This document shows positions 26,827 through 37,217 of a stretch of DNA of 48,735 nt, piece by piece. Under the pieces are notes generated by a model. The model saw only the letters and a list, made by a program, of their open reading frames with translations, did not search any database and was not told the DNA's origin. The stretch comes from Verrucomicrobiaceae bacterium. GTDB taxonomy: Bacteria; Verrucomicrobiota; Verrucomicrobiia; Chthoniobacterales; Terrimicrobiaceae. A program made the position numbers and the translations under genes. The stretch lies in contig QYQL01000011.1 in assembly GCA_007280915.1 (NCBI GenBank), forward strand, positions 1 through 48,735, given 5' to 3'. How positions within the stretch are numbered: position 1 is the stretch's first letter; each line of letters begins with the position of its first letter.

Positions 26827-27438
26827 ATGAACCGCCTGACATCTCTTTTTCTTGCAACCGGTCTCGCAGCCCTCAGCGGCTGCGCGTCCTACGATACCCG
26901 CCTCACGAGCAGCGCCACGCGATACCTCGGTCAGGATGGATCGATTATTGCGCGGTCGAGCGCATCCACGCTAGCCGACAAGAACTCGTATTGGGACGGC
27001 GACGGGGTGCCGGGAGCACCCTCGATCGTGATCGACCTTTCCGAACAGACCGCCTCGTTTTACAAGGGAGGCCATCTGGTTGGCGTTTCCGCGATTTCCA
27101 GCGGACGCGAGGGGTTTGGCACGCCGGTCGGAAATTACAAAATCCTCAAAAAGGAACCTGATCACCGTTCTAATCTCTACGGTGATTACGTGGATTCGAC
27201 AGGCAAAGTCCTCGTCCGCAATGTGGATGCGAAGAAGGATCCCGTGCCGCCGGGCGGTGTCTTTGCCGGAGCTCCGATGCCTTTCTTCATGCGTCTGAGC
27301 AATGCCGGCGTCGGCATGCACCAGGGGTTCCTGCCCGGCGTTCCGGACAGCCACGGATGCATCCGGATGCCGGAAAAAATGGTGAAGATCTATTTCGACA
27401 ATGTTTCGGTCGGCACCCCGGTCCAGATTGTGAACTGA
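26827..27438 (+). CDS. L,D-transpeptidase (YkuD family) lipoprotein
   Basis: 203-residue enzyme that makes 3-3 cross-links in peptidoglycan or attaches proteins to it, acting in the periplasm. A type II signal peptide ends ALSGCAS (acylated Cys at about 20). The YkuD domain follows: IVIDLSEQTASFYKGG, then GTPVGNYKILKK and the catalytic motif MHQGFLP...DSHGCIRMP with the catalytic Cys and His. It stands 53 nt after the operon of xylB and ubiX. With the D,D-carboxypeptidase and the VanX-type enzyme it adds to the window's peptidoglycan-tailoring genes. Confidence 0.92.
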   Translation: MNRLTSLFLATGLAALSGCASYDTRLTSSATRYLGQDGSIIARSSASTLADKNSYWDGDGVPGAPSIVIDLSEQTASFYKGGHLVGVSAISSGREGFGTPVGNYKILKKEPDHRSNLYGDYVDSTGKVLVRNVDAKKDPVPPGGVFAGAPMPFFMRLSNAGVGMHQGFLPGVPDSHGCIRMPEKMVKIYFDNVSVGTPVQIVN

Positions 27439-27444
27439 CGCGGC

Positions 27445-27464
27445 GAATTGACCGCCGTCAATTC
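27445..27464 (+). terminator. Perfect 8-bp hairpin after the L,D-transpeptidase gene
   Basis: GAATTGAC and GTCAATTC are complementary over 8 bp with a CGCC tetraloop, starting 7 nt after the stop. No T run follows directly, so this may be a weak terminator or an mRNA 3'-end stabiliser. The rest of the gap to eno holds no clear promoter. Confidence 0.35.
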
Positions 27465-27510
27465 CGCTCCGCATTTGTTCTTGTCAGCCTGCACGTGGCG
27501 GAGATTCTAA

Positions 27511-28833
<1,323 letters not shown>

Positions 28834-28852
28834 TCACGCAATACCCCTTATC

Positions 28853-28887
28853 GCGGCGCGGGAAGAAATTCCCGCGCCGCTTTTTTT
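28853..28887 (+). terminator. Intrinsic terminator downstream of eno
   Basis: Perfect 12-bp GC-rich stem (GCGGCGCGGGAA / TTCCCGCGCCGC) with a GAAA tetraloop, followed directly by seven T residues (28881-28887). This is a textbook Rho-independent terminator for the plus strand. Confidence 0.92.
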
Positions 28888-28950
28888 GTGCAGTTTCCTT
28901 CGGGTGAAATTTCGTGTGTTCGGGGGTGGGTTTTTGTTATCTCTACCCTG

Positions 28951-29391
28951 ATGCATTCGCGCGCGCTGCCCTATTTCCTGCCTGATTGGAAGATTTGGAA
29001 GCCGTTGCTGTGGCTGGCATTTTTCTTCTGGGTCTGTTTCCTGATCTACGAGAGCACCCAGCCGGGGAAGGCGGGTCCGGCGCACGGGATTATTTACACC
29101 GACAAGCTTCAGCACCTGACTTTCTTTTTCGCTGGCGGGATCTCTCTCGGAGCCGCGATGCGGGTGACCTTTGCGATCCGGTGGGCCACGCTTTTCCTGA
29201 TCGTGCTCCTGATCCTGTGCACCCTCGGCCTGGCCGATGAGATCCATCAGCTCTTTGTGACCGGACGGAGCGGAGGCGATCCGTTCGACTGGCTTGCCGA
29301 TCTCGGCGGCAGCGCGGCGGGACTCGCCACTTTGCGACATTTTTATGCCAAGCGACCAAGAGAGAATCCAGGAACTCCAGCGGGAGATTGA
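28951..29391 (+). CDS. VanZ-like family membrane protein
   Basis: 146 residues from the ATG at 28951. Four membrane segments with the VanZ-family pattern: DKLQHLTFFFAGG (conserved D-K-x-x-H), then ADEIHQLFVTGRSGGDPFDW and LADLGGSAAG, the D-x-x-x-N/D-x-x-G end. The family's role outside teicoplanin resistance is unknown. An in-frame start at 28888 would overlap the terminator and add an unusual N-terminus. The 3' end overlaps ligA by 47 nt. Confidence 0.82.
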   Translation: MHSRALPYFLPDWKIWKPLLWLAFFFWVCFLIYESTQPGKAGPAHGIIYTDKLQHLTFFFAGGISLGAAMRVTFAIRWATLFLIVLLILCTLGLADEIHQLFVTGRSGGDPFDWLADLGGSAAGLATLRHFYAKRPRENPGTPAGD

Positions 29392-31660
29392 GGAGCACGA
29401 CCGCCGCTACTACGTGGAGGCGGCACCGACGGTTTCCGACTACGATTACGACCGGCTGTTTACGGAGCTGGCCGCTCTGGAATCGAAGCACCCGGAACTC
29501 ATGTCTCCTGATTCCCCGACCCGTCGTGTCGGTGGTGCGCCCACGGTTGGATTTCAGCGCGTGGAACATCTGGAGCCGATGCTCTCTTTGGAAAAAGTGG
29601 ACGCGGCTGAACATCCGGATCTGAAGGAGGAGCCGAACCACGAAATCCGGGTCCGCCGGCAGGACGAAAACACGCTGGCGCGACTGGTGGAATTCGACAA
29701 AACGATTTGCAAACTCCTCAGCCGGGACCGTGTGGAATATGTGATGGAGCCGAAGGTTGATGGGGTCTCCATCGGCGTGCTCTACCGGCACGGAGTGCTG
29801 GCGCAGGGTGTCACACGTGGCGACGGCCGGTTCGGTGACGATATCACGGAAAACCTCCGGACCGTGCGCGCGATTCCTCTCAAGCTGTCCATGAAGAACC
29901 CACCGCCGCTCCTTGAAGTGCGCGGGGAGGCCTATATTGCCACGAAGGATTTCGAGAAGCTCAATGCCGGGATCGAAGCCGCCGGAGAAAAGACATTCCC
30001 CAATGCACGGAATGCGACCGCCGGAGCCCTCAAGCAACTGGACCCCCGCCTTGTCGCGAAGCGTCCGATCAGCGCGGTCTTCTATGCGGTCGGCGCCTGC
30101 GAGGGGATCCGCTTCGAAACCCACGCGGAAATGCTTGAGTCCCTTGCGACATTCGGGCTTCCGACCCAGCGCCAGTGGTGGTTGTGCGCGGATATCGACG
30201 AGGTCCTCGCCCGATATCGCGATGAAGTCGTCTGCGGGTATGACGAGGCGCACGATTTGAGGAGCCGACTCCCCTATGAAATTGACGGGATCGTTCTCAA
30301 GGTGAACCGGATCGCCGACTGGGCACTCATCCCCTCGAAAACCCGCGCTCCCGGATATGCGGTCGTCCACAAGCCGGTTCCATGGATCACTCCGGCGGAA
30401 ACCGTCTTGCGCGGCATCACAATCCAAGTTGGCCGCACGGGGGTCCTTACTCCAGTGGCGGAACTGGAGCCCGTCTTTGTCCAAGGCTCGACGGTTTCCC
30501 GCGCCACGCTCCACAATGAAGACGAAATCCGCAGAAAGGACATCCGGATCGGTGACACCGTGATCGTTCGCAAAGCCGGCATGGTCATTCCCGAGGTCCT
30601 TGAAGTGGTGGCGCAGAAGCGGCCGGAGAATACCGAACCTTTCGATTTTCTGAAATTCACCGGCGGCAAATGCCCCGCGTGCGGCGGTCCCGTTGCGAGA
30701 GAAAAAGTTTCCAGTGGAAAGAGCGAGCAGGTGGCATGGCGCTGCCAGAATGTCGCCGGCTGTCCCGCCCAAAAAACCCGCCGCATCGAATACTTCGCTC
30801 AGCGCAAGGCGCTCGATATCGAAGCCCTTGGCGGCATTGTCGCTGAGAAGCTTGTCGAGCGGGGCCTTGTCAACGAGCCGATCGATCTCTTCGATCTTAC
30901 TCTGGACCGCCTTGCCCCGCTCAACCTCGGTTCCGATGAAGAGCCGCGCCTGTTTGGGGCGAAAAATGCCGCCAAAGTCCTCGAGGCCCTGAAGCGCTCG
31001 AGCGATCTTCCGCTCCACCGCTGGATTCATGCTCTTGCGATTCCGGAGGTCGGGGAGCAGACGGCGCTTGATCTCGCGAGGTTTCATCAAACTCTGGAAG
31101 AGTTGTCAGCCTCGACCTTGCTGAGCGGGGTGCTCGAGCTCCAACGCTTGCGTGATGAAAAGCGCAGGGAGGAGGCGGATGCCAAGGGGTCGGAATTGAT
31201 CGCCTCGGGTTTTGCGCAACCTTCCAAAAAGCGTGGAGCCTGTCCCCGCGACGCGGTTGTGGCGGTCGGTCCGGTTGCGGCGGCGGCTATTCTGGCATGG
31301 TTTGCCTGTGATGTGGGGAGGGGAATTCTCGAGAGGCTTCGCAGGCTCGGGATTTTTCCCCGGGGTTCTTCCGGAACGATGGATTCAGCCGGAGCCCCGT
31401 TTCAGGGAAAAACATTTGTTCTCACGGGGACCCTCCCTTCACTGTCGCGTGACGAGGCCGCAGAGATGATCCGTCAGGCGGGGGGAAATGTGACCGGCGC
31501 TGTGAGCAAGAACACCAATTTCCTTCTCGCTGGAGAAAACGCGGGTTCAAAGCTCGAGCGGGCGCTTGAACTCGGCGTCAAGGTCCTCGAGGAAAAGGAA
31601 TTTCTGGCGATCCTTGCATCGGATGAGAAACAGTCATCCCGGCAGGGTGATCTTTTTTAG
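29345..31660 (+). CDS. ligA: NAD-dependent DNA ligase LigA
   Basis: Seals nicks during replication and repair using NAD. 771 residues, about 100 more than E. coli LigA. Order: Ia domain (RIQELQREIEEHDRRYYVEA), adenylation domain with catalytic Lys137 in EPKVDG, RGDGRFGDDITENLRTV, the OB fold, and a zinc finger CPACGGP...CQN...CPAQ. Helix-hairpin-helix repeats follow, then a C-terminal BRCT domain (GKTFVLTGTLPSLSRDEA). Two regions look inserted relative to short LigA: about residues 84-108 just after the Ia domain, and a charged stretch around 602-636 inside the HhH region. The start overlaps the VanZ-like gene; the stop overlaps that of the convergent ExoD-type gene. Confidence 0.95.
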   Translation: MPSDQERIQELQREIEEHDRRYYVEAAPTVSDYDYDRLFTELAALESKHPELMSPDSPTRRVGGAPTVGFQRVEHLEPMLSLEKVDAAEHPDLKEEPNHEIRVRRQDENTLARLVEFDKTICKLLSRDRVEYVMEPKVDGVSIGVLYRHGVLAQGVTRGDGRFGDDITENLRTVRAIPLKLSMKNPPPLLEVRGEAYIATKDFEKLNAGIEAAGEKTFPNARNATAGALKQLDPRLVAKRPISAVFYAVGACEGIRFETHAEMLESLATFGLPTQRQWWLCADIDEVLARYRDEVVCGYDEAHDLRSRLPYEIDGIVLKVNRIADWALIPSKTRAPGYAVVHKPVPWITPAETVLRGITIQVGRTGVLTPVAELEPVFVQGSTVSRATLHNEDEIRRKDIRIGDTVIVRKAGMVIPEVLEVVAQKRPENTEPFDFLKFTGGKCPACGGPVAREKVSSGKSEQVAWRCQNVAGCPAQKTRRIEYFAQRKALDIEALGGIVAEKLVERGLVNEPIDLFDLTLDRLAPLNLGSDEEPRLFGAKNAAKVLEALKRSSDLPLHRWIHALAIPEVGEQTALDLARFHQTLEELSASTLLSGVLELQRLRDEKRREEADAKGSELIASGFAQPSKKRGACPRDAVVAVGPVAAAAILAWFACDVGRGILERLRRLGIFPRGSSGTMDSAGAPFQGKTFVLTGTLPSLSRDEAAEMIRQAGGNVTGAVSKNTNFLLAGENAGSKLERALELGVKVLEEKEFLAILASDEKQSSRQGDLF

Positions 31661-32307
31661 CCCTGGAACGCGTTTGCGATGATGTGCCAGATCTTCGTCG
31701 CGCCCGCGCCGCCGAGCGCGACGATCAGGGCGACATAGACGGCGGCGAGGAGAGTCAGCAAGTAGCCGCAGCACATGACGAGCCCGTCGCGTTCGAGCAT
31801 GCCGAGCGAGAGCAGGATGATCGCGAATCCCGGAATTGTATTCGTGAGCGGGAAAGGTGGCGGAATCGGCAGGCTCAAAAACACCGCGGCGAGCGCGATG
31901 GTGAACCCGGCCGCCATCTGGGCGGCGTGGCTGTCGGAAAAGATCGTCCATCGCGGGCGCAGGAACTTTTCCAGCTTGGAGTGGACCGAGATCCCGAAGT
32001 GAAGGGTTTTTTCGAGCACGGGGAAGGGGATGCTGCGGCGGGCGATGAACCCCGGAAGCCAGGGTTGGTGGCGCAGGGCGATGCGCAGGCCGCAGATCGC
32101 GATCGCCACGCCGAACGGGATCGAAAGCCCGGGGAGTGCAACAGGCGAGAGGAACGGCAAGCTCAGGACGATGGCAATCGTCTGCAGGCCGCGTCCCTGC
32201 GTGTGCTTCAGAATCTCCGAGACCGGCATGGCCTGCCCGCCTGCCATGGCAAGGATCCTTCGGAGGTCGTCGGATACGCGTGGCGTGGTGGAGGCGGGAT
32301 CGGACAT
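31657..32307 (-). CDS. ExoD-family exopolysaccharide synthesis protein
   Basis: 216-residue membrane protein with the ExoD signature LPFLSPVALPGLSIPFGVAIA after an N-terminal soluble part, followed by PWLPGFIARR and three more hydrophobic segments. ExoD proteins are needed for exopolysaccharide production and alkaline tolerance in rhizobia; the molecular role is not known. It is convergent with ligA (4-nt overlap of stops) and separated from yraN by a repeat-rich gap. It is not adjacent to the polysaccharide export genes in this window. Confidence 0.85.
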   Translation of the reverse strand: MSDPASTTPRVSDDLRRILAMAGGQAMPVSEILKHTQGRGLQTIAIVLSLPFLSPVALPGLSIPFGVAIAICGLRIALRHQPWLPGFIARRSIPFPVLEKTLHFGISVHSKLEKFLRPRWTIFSDSHAAQMAAGFTIALAAVFLSLPIPPPFPLTNTIPGFAIILLSLGMLERDGLVMCCGYLLTLLAAVYVALIVALGGAGATKIWHIIANAFQG

Positions 32308-32341
32308 GCACCATTCATCCTAAATCCAGCGGAAGAATCCT

Positions 32342-32482
32342 ACCACAAAGAGCACAAAGAGCACAAAGGGATGCGGATATATGAAGATATGCTTGTCGAT
32401 GAGATTCACCCGGCGCGTGAGAACAAAAAGGGATGGAGCGGGTGCAATTTTCTTTCTTTGTGACCTTTGTGTTCTTTGTGGT
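32342..32482. repeat. Long inverted repeat with 9-bp periodic arms
   Basis: Left arm 32342-32368 (ACCACAAAGAGCACAAAG...) and right arm 32456-32482 (...TTTGTGTTCTTTGTGGT) are 27 nt each and near-perfect reverse complements. Within the left arm GCACAAAGA recurs every 9 nt. The 87-nt spacer has no recognisable gene. It occupies most of the 234-bp gap between the ExoD-type gene and yraN. Confidence 0.75.
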
Positions 32483-32541
32483 GAAATGAACTGCTTTTCA
32501 GGTCCATAGCCTGGCAGCCACAGGCACGCAAATCTTCCGGG

Positions 32542-32979
32542 TCAGTAGGAGTAGCTGTCCGGGAGTTGGAATGCGTTTTCGATGATCCGGACTTCGGGTT
32601 CCGGAGACGCGATGACCTCGACGATGTCGAAGCGGAACGTGATGTCCGGCATGTCGAGCAGGCGGAGCCATTTCATCGCCCCGCGGATGATGAGCCGGCG
32701 CTTCTTGGGATCCACGGCATCGGCCGGACGTCCGAATTCCTCGTTGGAGCGGGTTTTCACTTCGACGAAGACGAGTTCGTTTCCGTGCCGGCAGACGACA
32801 TCGACCTCACCGCCATGCGGGGCGCGGAAATTCCGGCGCAGGATTTTGTAGCCGTTCTTGCGGAGGTGCCGGACGGCCGCCTGCTCGCCCTCGCGCCCGA
32901 GGCGGATATGTCCGGCCTCAGAGGAGGCAGGCTTGCGCAACCGGCGCATAACTGCGGCGATGAACCGGGCAGGGGCCAT
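32542..32979 (-). CDS. yraN: YraN family (UPF0102) putative endonuclease
   Basis: 145 residues from the ATG at 32979. The family motifs are clear: GREGEQAAVRHLRKNGYKIL, then GEVDVVCRHGNELVFVEVKTR, giving the E...D...E-x-K core of a PD-(D/E)xK-type nuclease fold, and RRLIIRGAMKWL. The function is not established; the gene often sits beside rnhB, as here, where it overlaps the rnhB end by 62 nt (an internal ATG at 32949 would cut this to 32). A longer upstream extension lies wholly in rnhB in another frame and is rejected. Confidence 0.87.
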   Translation of the reverse strand: MAPARFIAAVMRRLRKPASSEAGHIRLGREGEQAAVRHLRKNGYKILRRNFRAPHGGEVDVVCRHGNELVFVEVKTRSNEEFGRPADAVDPKKRRLIIRGAMKWLRLLDMPDITFRFDIVEVIASPEPEVRIIENAFQLPDSYSY

Positions 32980-33532
32980 AAGTTCGGAGTCTGGCAAGGT
33001 GGTCGGGGGTTGGGTAGCCTTTGTGTTTGGAAAATCCGTATTTCGGGTATTTCTTGTCGAGGTTTTCCATAATGCGGTCCCGCTCGACTTTGGCGATGAC
33101 GCTCGCGGCCGCAATGCTCAGGCTGAGCGCATCGCCTCCGACCAGCGCGGTCTGATCGCAGGGAAAATCCGGCACCGGCAGCCCGTCGATGAGCGCATGG
33201 GCCGGACGGACGGGGAGCGCAAGAAATGCCTTGCGCATGGCGTGGTGAGTGGCGCGGAGGATGTTCAGCCGGTCGATCGCCAGATGGTCCACGCTGGCGG
33301 CCGCCCACACAACCGAGGGATCCGATGTGAGTTCCCTGTAGAGTTGATCCCGTTGCCGGGGGGTGAGTTTTTTTGAGTCATCCAGCCCGGACAGGGAAAA
33401 TTTTTCCGGCAGAACTACGGCAGCGGCCACAACCGGGCCGGCGAGCGGTCCCCGACCGGCCTCATCAATGCCGGCCACCGGGCGGATCCCGCGGGCGTGA
33501 AGAAGGAGTTCCTGCTCAAACGAGCAGGGCAT
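32918..33532 (-). CDS. rnhB: Ribonuclease HII
   Basis: Removes misincorporated ribonucleotides and RNA primers from DNA. 204 residues starting at 33532, one base after the rplS stop. Motifs: GIDEAGRGPLAGPVVAAAVV with the catalytic Asp/Glu pair, LDDSKKLTPRQRDQLY, LIDGLPVP (third acidic residue), SLSIAAASVIAKVERDRIM and the family end YPKYGFSKHKGYPTPDH. An extended open frame upstream overlaps rplS in the wrong frame and is not part of the gene. Confidence 0.95.
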   Translation of the reverse strand: MPCSFEQELLLHARGIRPVAGIDEAGRGPLAGPVVAAAVVLPEKFSLSGLDDSKKLTPRQRDQLYRELTSDPSVVWAAASVDHLAIDRLNILRATHHAMRKAFLALPVRPAHALIDGLPVPDFPCDQTALVGGDALSLSIAAASVIAKVERDRIMENLDKKYPKYGFSKHKGYPTPDHLARLRTYGPCPVHRRSYAPVAQACLL

Positions 33533-33533
33533 G

Positions 33534-33890
33534 CTATGCGGAGCGGTCGGCCTTTTCCTTGACCGTCGTGGCGGATTTGCCCTTGCGGTCGCGGAGGAAA
33601 TTGAGCTTCGCGCGGCGGACGGATCCCTTCCTCTCGACCTCAACCTTGGCGATGCGCGGGGAATGGAGCGGGAATACGCGCTCAACACCCTCGCCATAGG
33701 AGACGCGGCGGACGGTGAAATTGGCATTCAGTCCGACGCCCTTGCGTCCGATGACGATCCCGGAATAAATCTGGATGCGCTCCTTGTCGCCTTCGACGAC
33801 GCGCGTGTGGACCTTGACCGTGTCACCGACTTTGAAATCGGTCAGGTCCTTCTTCAATTGCTCGCTTTCAATCTTCTCGATAATGCTCAT
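33534..33890 (-). CDS. rplS: 50S ribosomal protein L19
   Basis: 118-residue ribosomal protein at the 30S-50S interface. It has [55 protein letters not shown] and [20 protein letters not shown]. It heads the conserved order rplS-rnhB-yraN; trmD, its usual upstream partner, is absent, and nrdA on the same strand precedes it by 71 nt. Confidence 0.98.
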   Translation of the reverse strand: MSIIEKIESEQLKKDLTDFKVGDTVKVHTRVVEGDKERIQIYSGIVIGRKGVGLNANFTVRRVSYGEGVERVFPLHSPRIAKVEVERKGSVRRAKLNFLRDRKGKSATTVKEKADRSA

Positions 33891-33961
33891 GGCTTCAAAA
33901 ACTGGAACTGTCCATTATGGTGACTTCCGGGACGGCTGCAAGCAGGATTCCGGAAATTCTT

Positions 33962-36900
33962 TTACTGGCAGGCCTCGCACTCGCCGCCGTTGCGCATGGC
34001 CTCGAGCGAGCAGGCGAGTTTCTCCTCCGCGTCGAATTCCTTTTTCGCCGTTGCGACGACCCCCCGGAGCTCCTTTTTGACGTTGGTGGTCGGCCCCTCG
34101 ATGCTCGATGCTCCGAGCGTGCGGAGGTAATACGTCGTCTTTAGCCCGGTGTGCCAGGCGCGGCGATACATGTGGCTGAGGATCTTGATGTCCGGCTCGC
34201 TGATGAAGAGGTTGACCGACTGTGACTGGTCGATCCACTTCTGGCGTCGCGCGGCGGCGTTGATCACGAACTGGAACGGGATGCCGAAGACCGTGAGGTG
34301 CTTGCGGACGAGTTCCTCTGGAATCCCGTCGATATTCTTGAGCTCGCCCTCGAAGTATTTGATCTGCTCGAGCATCGTGTCGTTCCATTTCCCCAGTTTT
34401 TTGAGGTCGCGGACGAGCTCGGTGCTGAGGATGGTGAACTTCCCGCCGAGATTTTCCTTGGCGTAGAGGTTTTTGTAGTTCGGCTCAATGCAGGGTGTGG
34501 TGCCCATGATATTCGAGATCGTTGCCGTGGGCGCGATGGCGAGGACGTTTGAGTTCCTCATCCCCTGGGTCTTGATTTTCTCGCGCACCGGGGTCCAGTC
34601 CATGAGCCCTCCGCGGGGCACGTCGATTTTGATTCCACGTTCCTCCTCGAGGATGTCGATGGTGTCCTGCGGGAGCAGTCCGCGGTCCCACTTGGATCCG
34701 AGATACGAGCTGTAGGACCCCCGCTCGGCGGCGAGATCGCTTGAGGCCGAGTAGGCGTAGTAGGCGATCGCCTCCATGAATTCGTCATTGAACTCGACGG
34801 CCTCGTCGCTGGCAAACTCGAGGCCCCGTTTGAAGAGCGCGTTCTGCAGGCCCATGATGCCGAGCCCGACCGGGCGGTGGCGGAGGTTCGACCGGCGGGC
34901 GGCCTCGGTCGGGTAGAAGTTGATGTCGATGACATTGTCGAGTGCGCGCACGGCGGTCTGGATCGTCTCGCGGAGCATCTCGTGGTCGAGCGAGCCGTCG
35001 GCTTTCATGTGCGTGTCGAGCACGACCGAGCCGAGGTTGCAGACCGCGGTCTCATCCTCGCTGGTGTTCAGGGTGATTTCGGTGCAGAGGTTCGACGAGT
35101 GGATGACCCCGGCGTGGTCTTGCGGGCTGCGGAGGTTGCAGGGATCCTTGAATGTGATCCACGGGTGGCCGGTCTCCAGAAGCATTTTGAGCATCTGCTT
35201 CCACATCTCGATCGCGGGGACTTCCTTTCCGGCGATTTTGCCTTCGCGGGCGAGCTGCTCGTAGCGGAGGTAGAGCTCCTCGAATTTTTTGCCGTAGGCG
35301 TCGTGGAGCCCGGGGGCTTCGTTCGAGCGGAAGAGGGTCCAGTTTTCGCGGGCCTCCATGCGCTTCATGAAGAGGTCGGGCACCCAGTTCGCGGTGTTGA
35401 GGTCGTGGGCGCGCCGACGGTCGTCGCCGGTGTTGCGGCGGAGCTGGAGGAAATCCTCGACGTCGTTGTGCCAGCTTTCGAGGTAGGCGCAGCCCGAGCC
35501 CCGGCGCTTGCCGCCCTGGTTGACCGCCACAAGCTGGTCGTTGTGAAGCTTGAGGAACGGGATGACCCCCTGGCTCTCGCCGTTGGTCCCCTTGATGTAG
35601 CTGCCGGTGCCGCGGACGGCCGTCCAGGAACCACCGAGCCCGCCCGCCCACTTGGAAAGGTAGGCATTGTCGGCGATGCCGCGCTGCATGATCGACTCGA
35701 TCGAGTCGTCCACCTTGTAGAGGTAGCAGCTCGAGAGCTGGCTGTGGAGGGTGCCGGAGTTGAAGAGGGTCGGCGTGCTCGAGCAGAACCGGCGGCTCTT
35801 GTAGAGGTTGTAGAGCCGGATCGTCCACTCCTCGCGGTCGGACGGCTCGTCAAGGAAGAGCCCCATCGCGACGCGCATCCAGAAAAATTGCGGAGTCTCG
35901 ATCCGGCGGGCCTGCTTCTTCGTCTTGTCCACGATGAGATACCGGTCGTAGAGGGTCTGGATGCCGAGGAAGTCGAAATCCATGTCGGCCGTCGGATCGA
36001 TCGCGTCGGCCAGCGTGTCGAAATTGTAGGAGAGAAGCTTCGGCGAGAGGCGCTCGATCGAAACCCCGTGGCGCATGTAGCTCTTGAATGCCTTTCTGTG
36101 CGCGGTCCGCAGGCCCTCGATCCCGTCGCGCATGATCTTCCAATCCAGCACCTCCTCGTAGATGTAGGAGAGCATGATGCGGGCGGTGAACTTTGCGAAA
36201 TCCGCGTCGCGCTCGATCAGGGTCCGGGCGTTGAGGATGATCGTGTTTTTGAGAATGTCCTCGGTGACCTCGGTGCCGATCGACCGGCGCAGCTCGCGCT
36301 CGATCTGCGTGGCATCCATGTTCAGGTCGAGGCCGATCATGCCGAACTGGATCCGGCGCTTGAGTTCGGTGCCGTCCCAGAAGACGTTCTGTCCGTCGCG
36401 CTGGCGCACGACGATGAGCGAGTCCTGATGCTCGGATGGCTCGGAGGCATCGTCCTCGCGCGACCGGGCGCGCTGGGCGCGGTAGAGGATGTAGTTTTCG
36501 GCGACCTTATAATACCCCTGCCGCATCAGTTCCTCCTGCACCATGTCCTGAACATCCTCGATGTGGACGAATGCCTGGTCTCGGTGGCGGACACGCTCGG
36601 TCACCGCCTGGGATATGCCGGCAGCGGCTTCCGCATTTTCCTTGGTCGACAGGAAGGCCTTCCGGCAGGCCGTTTCGATCTTGGCTTCAATCCAGGGAAC
36701 CACCGAGCCGTTCCGGCGGATGAGGCGGACATGGACCGGGGCGGAAGCGGGGATTTCAGTGCCGGAGGTGAGGGAAGCCGAGCGCATCGAACGTTTGAAG
36801 ACGAGGCTTTTGGCGACATCGTGCGCGTCATTTTCGATCAGCGCTTTTTCAATGAGGAGGGAGAGGTCGTTCTCGGAGAGCTTGAGTCCGCTTCCCCCGC

Positions 36901-37213
36901 GAACCTGCTCAAGAAGGCGGGTTGCGACCGAATGGGCAACATTCGCCACGAACCCGCGGTTTTCCTCATTGAAGATGTCCTTTTCCTCCCGCGAGAGAAG
37001 AAGGTCGGTCAATGCGGCGCCGATCTCGTCTGCCACATCGGCAAGGTTGAAGGCGTGTTCCTCACCGCTGCTCCTTGCCACCAGAATCTCCGGATGCGAG
37101 GACACATCGAGATCCAGGGCATCGCGCCAGGCAAATCCGGGCTTTTGTTCGCGGGGGGTGGTGACCAAGCGCTTCAGCGCGATGTCTTCGTCGAGGGAAA
37201 TGTGGCGGATCAT
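33962..37213 (-). CDS. nrdA: Ribonucleoside-diphosphate reductase class I, alpha subunit
   Basis: Reduces ribonucleoside diphosphates to deoxy forms with the R2 partner. 1083 residues, much longer than E. coli NrdA (761). The N-terminal 370 residues look like three ATP-cone modules: a degenerate one to about 140, one at about 160-247 (VHVRLIRRNGSVVPW...) and one from about 266 (IVVRQRDGQNVFWDG...). Catalytic features are intact: SSCYLYKVDD, the NLCTEI site with the radical Cys and Glu, AVCNLGS, the radical-transfer pair TTYYLRT, and a C-terminal redox Cys pair in ECEACQ. It follows nrdB across a 105-bp inverted repeat. Confidence 0.96.
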   Translation of the reverse strand: MIRHISLDEDIALKRLVTTPREQKPGFAWRDALDLDVSSHPEILVARSSGEEHAFNLADVADEIGAALTDLLLSREEKDIFNEENRGFVANVAHSVATRLLEQVRGGSGLKLSENDLSLLIEKALIENDAHDVAKSLVFKRSMRSASLTSGTEIPASAPVHVRLIRRNGSVVPWIEAKIETACRKAFLSTKENAEAAAGISQAVTERVRHRDQAFVHIEDVQDMVQEELMRQGYYKVAENYILYRAQRARSREDDASEPSEHQDSLIVVRQRDGQNVFWDGTELKRRIQFGMIGLDLNMDATQIERELRRSIGTEVTEDILKNTIILNARTLIERDADFAKFTARIMLSYIYEEVLDWKIMRDGIEGLRTAHRKAFKSYMRHGVSIERLSPKLLSYNFDTLADAIDPTADMDFDFLGIQTLYDRYLIVDKTKKQARRIETPQFFWMRVAMGLFLDEPSDREEWTIRLYNLYKSRRFCSSTPTLFNSGTLHSQLSSCYLYKVDDSIESIMQRGIADNAYLSKWAGGLGGSWTAVRGTGSYIKGTNGESQGVIPFLKLHNDQLVAVNQGGKRRGSGCAYLESWHNDVEDFLQLRRNTGDDRRRAHDLNTANWVPDLFMKRMEARENWTLFRSNEAPGLHDAYGKKFEELYLRYEQLAREGKIAGKEVPAIEMWKQMLKMLLETGHPWITFKDPCNLRSPQDHAGVIHSSNLCTEITLNTSEDETAVCNLGSVVLDTHMKADGSLDHEMLRETIQTAVRALDNVIDINFYPTEAARRSNLRHRPVGLGIMGLQNALFKRGLEFASDEAVEFNDEFMEAIAYYAYSASSDLAAERGSYSSYLGSKWDRGLLPQDTIDILEEERGIKIDVPRGGLMDWTPVREKIKTQGMRNSNVLAIAPTATISNIMGTTPCIEPNYKNLYAKENLGGKFTILSTELVRDLKKLGKWNDTMLEQIKYFEGELKNIDGIPEELVRKHLTVFGIPFQFVINAAARRQKWIDQSQSVNLFISEPDIKILSHMYRRAWHTGLKTTYYLRTLGASSIEGPTTNVKKELRGVVATAKKEFDAEEKLACSLEAMRNGGECEACQ

Positions 37214-37217
37214 AGGG

